A stretch of 64,000 nucleotides of DNA from Pelagimonas sp. (lineage in GTDB: Bacteria > Pseudomonadota > Alphaproteobacteria > Rhodobacterales > Rhodobacteraceae). This document shows positions 59,643 through 64,000 of the stretch, piece after piece. Each line of letters begins with the position of its first letter. Position 1 is the stretch's first letter. The notes under the pieces are model-generated. The model searched no databases, was not told where the DNA came from, and saw only the letters and a list, made by a program, of their open reading frames with translations. Both the position numbers and the translations under genes were made by a program. The DNA is taken from NCBI GenBank assembly GCA_025210455.1, contig JAOARQ010000030.1, positions 56,134 to 120,133 on the forward strand, given 5' to 3'.

Positions 59643-60418
59643 TCTGCGTCGATGGCGAACAGCTTTTGCAGCTCGGCCTCTTCCGTCGTGGTCAGGCGGG
59701 GCAGGTCAATGGGTTTGACATGCTTGGCCTGCCGGGAATCGTTGTGATCATTGTGACCGCGCAGATACATGATGTCTTCGGTGAAGGTGACGGTGGGCAT
59801 GAAGCGGTTTAGCTTGTTGTGGCCAAAGTTCATCACTGTGCGGGCCACGCGGGGCTGTACGGCAACCGCCTGAGCCACGCCCCAATAGGGGGTGACCTGC
59901 ACCTCTGCGCAAAGGCCAATGTGATCCGGGCGGGCGACATAGCCGCGGTTCCAGTCGAATCCGACAAGGGGATGTTTGTCTAACAGAGGCGCGCAATCCT
60001 GTGCGGCCTGCCTGAGGGTTTCGACAAAATTCAGGGCGATGGCATCATCATCATCATGGCGGAATTGCAGGCAGTGTTGATCGGGGTCGCGGATTTCGTT
60101 GATCACCTGCTGGCAGATCTTGCGATGGGGGCCGGGCGGACGTGGGATAATCACCGCCTGCGGGAAATCGGCAACCAGATCTGCAAGGCGTTGCAGGTGG
60201 ATCTCGGGCAGTTGATCCCCGACAAGGATGACAAATGTGAAATCGGGATCGGTCTGCGCCTTGAGACCCGGCAGGCAGATGGTTTCGAAATGGCGAAACC
60301 GTTCTTCGAGGCGGGCGGGGGAATAGAGATAGGCAATGCGGTCTTCGATGGTGTCATGCCCCACCTGAAATCCCCCCTCTGCGGGGTAAGAGAAGCGACA
60401 GAACCCAATGACTTGCAT
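59615..60418 (-). CDS. Putative rhamnosyltransferase (Rhamno_transf-type)
   Basis: 267 residues starting MQVIGFCRFSYPAEGGFQ, the conserved beginning of this family, with RIAYLYSPARLEERFRHFE, FVILVGDQLP and an acidic cluster HDDDDA (Asp122-125) in place of a classical DxD. It is predicted to act on a surface polysaccharide. The start lies 357 bases from rpsL, divergent, so the shared region contains promoters for both. Confidence 0.82.
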   Translation of the reverse strand: MQVIGFCRFSYPAEGGFQVGHDTIEDRIAYLYSPARLEERFRHFETICLPGLKAQTDPDFTFVILVGDQLPEIHLQRLADLVADFPQAVIIPRPPGPHRKICQQVINEIRDPDQHCLQFRHDDDDAIALNFVETLRQAAQDCAPLLDKHPLVGFDWNRGYVARPDHIGLCAEVQVTPYWGVAQAVAVQPRVARTVMNFGHNKLNRFMPTVTFTEDIMYLRGHNDHNDSRQAKHVKPIDLPRLTTTEEAELQKLFAIDADQLRRVFSA

Positions 60419-60492
60419 GGCTTCACCCTGATGCTAAAACCGTTCAGACCTGCATGACAGCCAGACCCGGATCTGGCAAGGGGCGGCCCCTG

Positions 60493-60521
60493 TTGACAAT
60501 GCGGGCGACTCCCCCTATACG
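60493..60521 (+). promoter_or_regulatory. Near-consensus sigma70 promoter of rpsL-rpsG-fusA-tuf
   Basis: A -35 of TTGACA (60493-60498), exactly 17 bases, then TATACG (60516-60521). Transcription would start near 60528. CCCCCTAT (60511-60518), overlapping the -10, is an inverted repeat of ATAGGGGG (60535-60542). Confidence 0.75.
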
Positions 60522-60531
60522 CGCAGCAATC

Positions 60532-60555
60532 CGCATAGGGGGACCTATGCGTTTT
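60532..60555 (+). terminator. Candidate attenuator at the start of the str operon leader
   Basis: CGCATAGG (60532-60539), loop GGGA, CCTATGCG (60544-60551), then TTTT (60552-60555). It lies within about 30 bases of the predicted start of transcription. Confidence 0.65.
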
Positions 60556-60774
60556 AGCCATATCCACGGGTCAAGGTCCGGGCGACTTAACTGCTCCGAT
60601 CCTCTGGAAACCCACCGCGTCATTATCCCCGGTACGGAGATGTCGCGGAATTTTTGTCGTTTGTGCATCGCGCACGCGCGGCGCATGAACCGGCGAACTG
60701 CCACCGCGCAGGGTGCCACGAAATGAAACCGCACCATTCTGGTGCATATGTGAGAAGCACGGGAACCTTACCTA

Positions 60775-61146
60775 ATGCCCACGATTCAGCAGCTGATCCG
60801 CAAGCCGCGTCAGCCCAAAATCAAGCGTTCGAAGTCTCAGCACCTCGAGCAGTGCCCGCAAAAGCGCGGCGTTTGCACACGCGTCTACACCACCACACCT
60901 AAAAAGCCGAACTCGGCGATGCGTAAAGTGGCCAAGGTGCGTCTGACCAACGGTTACGAAGTGATCAGCTACATCCCAGGTGAAAGCCACAACCTTCAGG
61001 AGCACTCGGTGGTTCTGATTCGCGGCGGTCGTGTAAAAGACCTTCCCGGTGTGCGTTACCACATCCTGCGCGGTGTTCTGGATACCCAGGGCGTCAAAGA
61101 TCGTAAGCAACGTCGTTCGAAGTACGGCGCGAAGCGTCCTAAGTAA
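60775..61146 (+). CDS. rpsL: 30S ribosomal protein S12
   Basis: 123 residues, full length. [12 protein letters not shown] carries Lys43 and Lys44, and [12 protein letters not shown] has Lys88 and Pro91, so wild-type, streptomycin-sensitive sequence at the decoding site is expected. First gene of the str operon; rpsG follows 15 bases later. Confidence 0.99.
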   Translation: MPTIQQLIRKPRQPKIKRSKSQHLEQCPQKRGVCTRVYTTTPKKPNSAMRKVAKVRLTNGYEVISYIPGESHNLQEHSVVLIRGGRVKDLPGVRYHILRGVLDTQGVKDRKQRRSKYGAKRPK

Positions 61147-61161
61147 GAGGAAGTACACGCT

Positions 61162-61632
61162 ATGTCACGTCGTCACGCCGCTGAAAAACGCGAAGTCCTG
61201 CCCGACGCCAAATATGGTGATCGTGTCCTGACAAAATTCATGAACAACCTGATGTACGACGGCAAGAAATCTGCCGCGGAAAAGATTGTTTACAACGCAC
61301 TGGACCGTGTTGAGAACAAGGTTAAGCGCGCACCTGTTGAGCTGTTCCACGAAGCGCTCGACAACATCAAGCCGTCGGTCGAAGTTCGTTCGCGCCGCGT
61401 TGGTGGTGCCACCTACCAGGTTCCGGTTGAAGTGCGCCCCGAGCGCCGCGAAGCTCTGGCCATCCGCTGGCTGATCTCTGCTGCACGCTCGCGCAACGAG
61501 AACACAATGGAAGAACGCCTCGCCGGTGAACTGCTGGACGCTGTACAGTCCCGTGGTGCTGCTGTTAAGAAGCGCGAAGATACTCACAAGATGGCCGACG
61601 CGAACAAAGCGTTCAGCCATTATCGCTGGTAA
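61162..61632 (+). CDS. rpsG: 30S ribosomal protein S7
   Basis: 156 residues, the usual length, with the conserved [15 protein letters not shown] start and [18 protein letters not shown] block. It nucleates the 3-prime domain of 16S rRNA, and in E. coli it represses the str operon by binding its mRNA. fusA follows 21 bases later. Confidence 0.99.
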   Translation: MSRRHAAEKREVLPDAKYGDRVLTKFMNNLMYDGKKSAAEKIVYNALDRVENKVKRAPVELFHEALDNIKPSVEVRSRRVGGATYQVPVEVRPERREALAIRWLISAARSRNENTMEERLAGELLDAVQSRGAAVKKREDTHKMADANKAFSHYRW

Positions 61633-61653
61633 TCTTGGCTTAGGACCAAAACA

Positions 61654-63771
61654 ATGGCACGCGAATATACGCTCGAACATTATCGTAACTTTGGTATTAT
61701 GGCGCACATCGATGCAGGGAAAACCACCTGCTCGGAACGCATCCTGTTTTATACCGGCAAATCCCACAACATTGGTGAGGTGCACGACGGTGCGGCCACC
61801 ATGGACTGGATGGAGCAGGAGCAGGAACGCGGCATCACCATCACCTCGGCGGCGACCACCACATTCTGGGAACGCACCGAAGATGGTAAAACCGCTGACA
61901 GCGCCAAGCACCGCCTGAACATCATCGACACCCCCGGCCACGTTGACTTCACCATCGAAGTTGAGCGTTCGCTGGCGGTTCTCGACGGTGCTGTCTGTGT
62001 TCTGGACGCCAACGCTGGTGTTGAGCCTCAGACCGAAACCGTGTGGCGTCAGGCTGACCGCTACAAGGTTCCGCGCATGGTTTTCGTCAACAAGATGGAC
62101 AAAATCGGCGCTGACTTCTTCAACTGCGTGAACATGATCGAAGACCGCACCGGCGCACGCGCTGTTCCGGTTGGTGTTCCGATCGGTGCCGAAACCGAAC
62201 TGGAAGGCCTGGTTGATCTGGTCACCATGAAGGAATGGCTGTGGCAGGGCGAAGATCTGGGTGCATCCTGGATCCACGCTGAGATCCGTCCTGAGCTGCA
62301 GGACATGGCAAATGAGTGGCGCGAAAAGATGGTCGAAGCGGCCGTCGAGCAAGACGAAGAAGCCATGGAAGCCTATCTGGAAGGCGAAGAGCCTGACGTT
62401 GAAACTCTGCGCAAACTGCTGCGCAAGGGTACTCTGAACCTGGACTTCGTTCCGGTTCTGGGTGGTTCGGCGTTCAAAAACAAAGGTGTCCAGCCGCTGC
62501 TGAACGCTGTGATCGACTATCTGCCCAGCCCGCTGGACGTTGTTGATTACATGGGCTTCAAACCCGGTGACGAAGAAGAAGTTCGTGACATCGCCCGTCG
62601 TGCAGACGACGACATGGCCTTCTCTGGTCTGGCGTTCAAAATCATGAACGACCCCTTTGTTGGCTCGCTGACCTTTACCCGCATCTATTCGGGTACGATG
62701 AACAAGGGCGACACTGTCCTGAACTCGACCAAAGGTAAAAAAGAGCGCGTCGGTCGTATGATGATGATGCACTCGAACAACCGTGAAGAGATCGAAGAAG
62801 CCTTTGCAGGCGACATCATCGCGCTGGCGGGTCTGAAAGACACCACTACCGGTGACACCCTGTGTGATGCGAAGGATCCTGTGGTTCTTGAAACCATGAC
62901 CTTCCCTGATCCGGTGATCGAGATCGCGGTTGAGCCTAAAACCAAGGGCGACCAGGAAAAAATGTCGGCAGGCCTGGCCCGTCTGGCAGCGGAAGACCCA
63001 TCTTTCCGTGTGGAAACTGACCTGGAATCAGGCCAGACCATCATGAAAGGCATGGGCGAACTGCACCTGGACATCCTGGTTGATCGTCTGAAGCGTGAGT
63101 TCAAGGTTGAAGCGAACATTGGTGCACCGCAGGTGGCCTATCGCGAAACCATCTCGCACGAGGTTGAGCACACCTACACCCACAAGAAACAGTCGGGTGG
63201 TTCGGGTCAGTACGCGGAAGTCAAGCTCATCATCACGCCCACCGAGGCGGGTGAAGGCTATTCGTTCGAAAGCCGCATCGTTGGTGGTGCTGTTCCGAAG
63301 GAATACGTCCCTGGTGTTGAAAAAGGCATCCAGTCGGTTATGGACAGCGGCCCTCTGGCAGGCTTCCCTGTGATCGACTTCAAGGTTGCACTGATCGACG
63401 GTAAGTTCCACGATGTTGACTCCTCGGTTCTGGCCTTCGAAATCGCATCTCGCATGTGTATGCGTGAAGGGATGCGCGAAGCTGGCGCGAAACTGCTTGA
63501 GCCAATGATGAAGGTCGAAGTGATCACTCCTGAAGAGTACACCGGCGGCATCATCGGTGACCTGACATCGCGTCGTGGTCAGGTGTCTGGTCAGGAGCCA
63601 CGCGGCAACGCGGTTGCGATCAACGCAAACGTACCGCTGGCGAACATGTTCGGCTACATCAACACCCTGCGTTCGATGTCGTCGGGCCGTGCCCAGTTTA
63701 CCATGCAGTTCTCGCACTACGATCCTGTTCCGCAGAACATCTCGGACGAGATCCAGGCGAAATACGCTTAA
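61654..63771 (+). CDS. fusA: Elongation factor G
   Basis: 705 residues. G1 AHIDAGKT (17-24), G3 DTPGHVDF and G4 NKMD are intact, and domains II-V follow in normal order. It catalyses GTP-dependent translocation and ribosome recycling. The fusidic-acid region was not checked residue by residue. It is followed by tuf after 88 bases of hairpin-rich spacer. Confidence 0.99.
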   Translation: MAREYTLEHYRNFGIMAHIDAGKTTCSERILFYTGKSHNIGEVHDGAATMDWMEQEQERGITITSAATTTFWERTEDGKTADSAKHRLNIIDTPGHVDFTIEVERSLAVLDGAVCVLDANAGVEPQTETVWRQADRYKVPRMVFVNKMDKIGADFFNCVNMIEDRTGARAVPVGVPIGAETELEGLVDLVTMKEWLWQGEDLGASWIHAEIRPELQDMANEWREKMVEAAVEQDEEAMEAYLEGEEPDVETLRKLLRKGTLNLDFVPVLGGSAFKNKGVQPLLNAVIDYLPSPLDVVDYMGFKPGDEEEVRDIARRADDDMAFSGLAFKIMNDPFVGSLTFTRIYSGTMNKGDTVLNSTKGKKERVGRMMMMHSNNREEIEEAFAGDIIALAGLKDTTTGDTLCDAKDPVVLETMTFPDPVIEIAVEPKTKGDQEKMSAGLARLAAEDPSFRVETDLESGQTIMKGMGELHLDILVDRLKREFKVEANIGAPQVAYRETISHEVEHTYTHKKQSGGSGQYAEVKLIITPTEAGEGYSFESRIVGGAVPKEYVPGVEKGIQSVMDSGPLAGFPVIDFKVALIDGKFHDVDSSVLAFEIASRMCMREGMREAGAKLLEPMMKVEVITPEEYTGGIIGDLTSRRGQVSGQEPRGNAVAINANVPLANMFGYINTLRSMSSGRAQFTMQFSHYDPVPQNISDEIQAKYA

Positions 63772-63859
63772 TACCGGGTGGCGGGGGGATCCCCGCCCTA
63801 CCCATCCCCGTAGGGAGAAGCGCGTCTTCTCCACCTGAAAAGAAAAGAGGAGCCATATC
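63772..63859 (+). promoter_or_regulatory. fusA-tuf spacer with two hairpins
   Basis: A long GC hairpin (GGGT and GGCGGGG at 63776-63786, with CCCCGCC and ACCC at 63791-63803, two bulged bases) is followed by GGAGAAG-CGCGT-CTTCTCC (63814-63832). These may cause partial termination or processing that sets tuf apart from fusA. The tuf ribosome site GAGGAG is near 63847. Confidence 0.55.
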
Positions 63860-64000
63860 ATGGCAAAGGAAAAGTTTGAACGCGGCAAGCCGCACTGCAA
63901 CATTGGCACCATTGGCCACGTTGACCACGGCAAGACCACGCTGACCGCAGCAATCACCAAATACTTTGGTGACTTCAAAGCGTACGATCAGATTGACGGC
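63860..64000 (+). CDS. tuf: Elongation factor Tu, N-terminal part (cut by window edge)
   Basis: 47 codons visible: [20 protein letters not shown], then [14 protein letters not shown] with the G1 P-loop. The remainder lies beyond base 64000. It completes the usual rpsL-rpsG-fusA-tuf order; whether a second tuf copy exists is not visible. Confidence 0.98.
   Translation, partial: MAKEKFERGKPHCNIGTIGHVDHGKTTLTAAITKYFGDFKAYDQIDG

Larger units (their letters stand above)
60419..60774 (+). promoter_or_regulatory. Long leader of the str operon
   Basis: 356 bases between the rhamnosyltransferase-like gene and rpsL. It contains a GCCAGA/TCTGGC hairpin (60460-60465 with 60472-60477), the rpsL promoter (60493-60521), an attenuator hairpin (60532-60555) and about 220 further bases without a credible gene. 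The distance from promoter to rpsL leaves a long untranslated leader. Confidence 0.6.

Noticed and set aside
60654..60902. A leader-peptide-like open frame reaching into rpsL
   Set aside because: It overlaps rpsL in another frame, has no ribosome site and its sequence is Arg/His/Ala-biased like other shadows of GC-rich DNA.

Overview
The window is GC-rich, densely coded chromosomal DNA that reads as an alphaproteobacterium of the Rhodobacterales (roseobacter group). This rests on family recognition and gene content, not on a phylogeny: a TIGR02302/DUF4175 protein, the aerobic cob gene set with cobE and a DUF1636 gene beside cobW, a PhnA-like protein after a glyoxylate-reductase-like gene, and rpoB starting with the usual alphaproteobacterial N-terminus. 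No rRNA, tRNA, CRISPR array, prophage, transposase or plasmid gene was recognised.

Layout. 1-1199 is the C-terminal part of gcvP, cut by the window edge. 1.2-16.4 kb is mostly housekeeping in short units: an inositol-monophosphatase-family gene; a YbbA/YbbP-type export ABC pair divergent from a TesA-type esterase; an L,D-transpeptidase; two thioredoxin-fold proteins; argH, a tiny LptM-like lipoprotein and lysA; a TIGR02302 protein; an SH3-domain protein; a D-2-hydroxyacid dehydrogenase; and a PhnA-like protein. 16.4-24.6 kb holds carB, pabB and a pabC-like gene, aspS and an M48 lipoprotein protease.

24.6-39.5 kb is the aerobic (late cobalt insertion) cobalamin pathway. A cobalamin riboswitch precedes a minus-strand string DUF1636-cobW-cobN-cobG-cobH-cobI-cobJ-cobL-cobE-cobM-cobB-cobA-cobF, in which most neighbours overlap as ATGA or GTGA. 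cobK alone is inverted and sits inside the string between cobJ and cobL. cobO is divergent from the riboswitch. The set runs from uroporphyrinogen III to adenosylcobyrinic acid a,c-diamide, apart from cobS/cobT, which are not in the window. Next to cobO is a 392-residue protein with the two iron-sulfur motifs of the reductive dehalogenase family, a plausible user of the cofactor.

40.9-48.5 kb is accessory: a YqiJ-YqiK flotillin pair, an MFS transporter, an FAD-dependent oxidoreductase divergent from a LuxR-type regulator, and three consecutive small membrane or exported proteins behind a perfect AT-rich palindrome. 48.5-64 kb carries rpoB-rpoC and then the str operon rpsL-rpsG-fusA-tuf (tuf cut by the window edge). 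Each operon is preceded by a minus-strand glycosyltransferase gene, and rplKAJL is absent upstream of rpoB. Both leaders contain hairpins followed by T runs that look like attenuators.

All calls come from reading sequence and translations. Family names rest on recognised motifs, and no database search was run.
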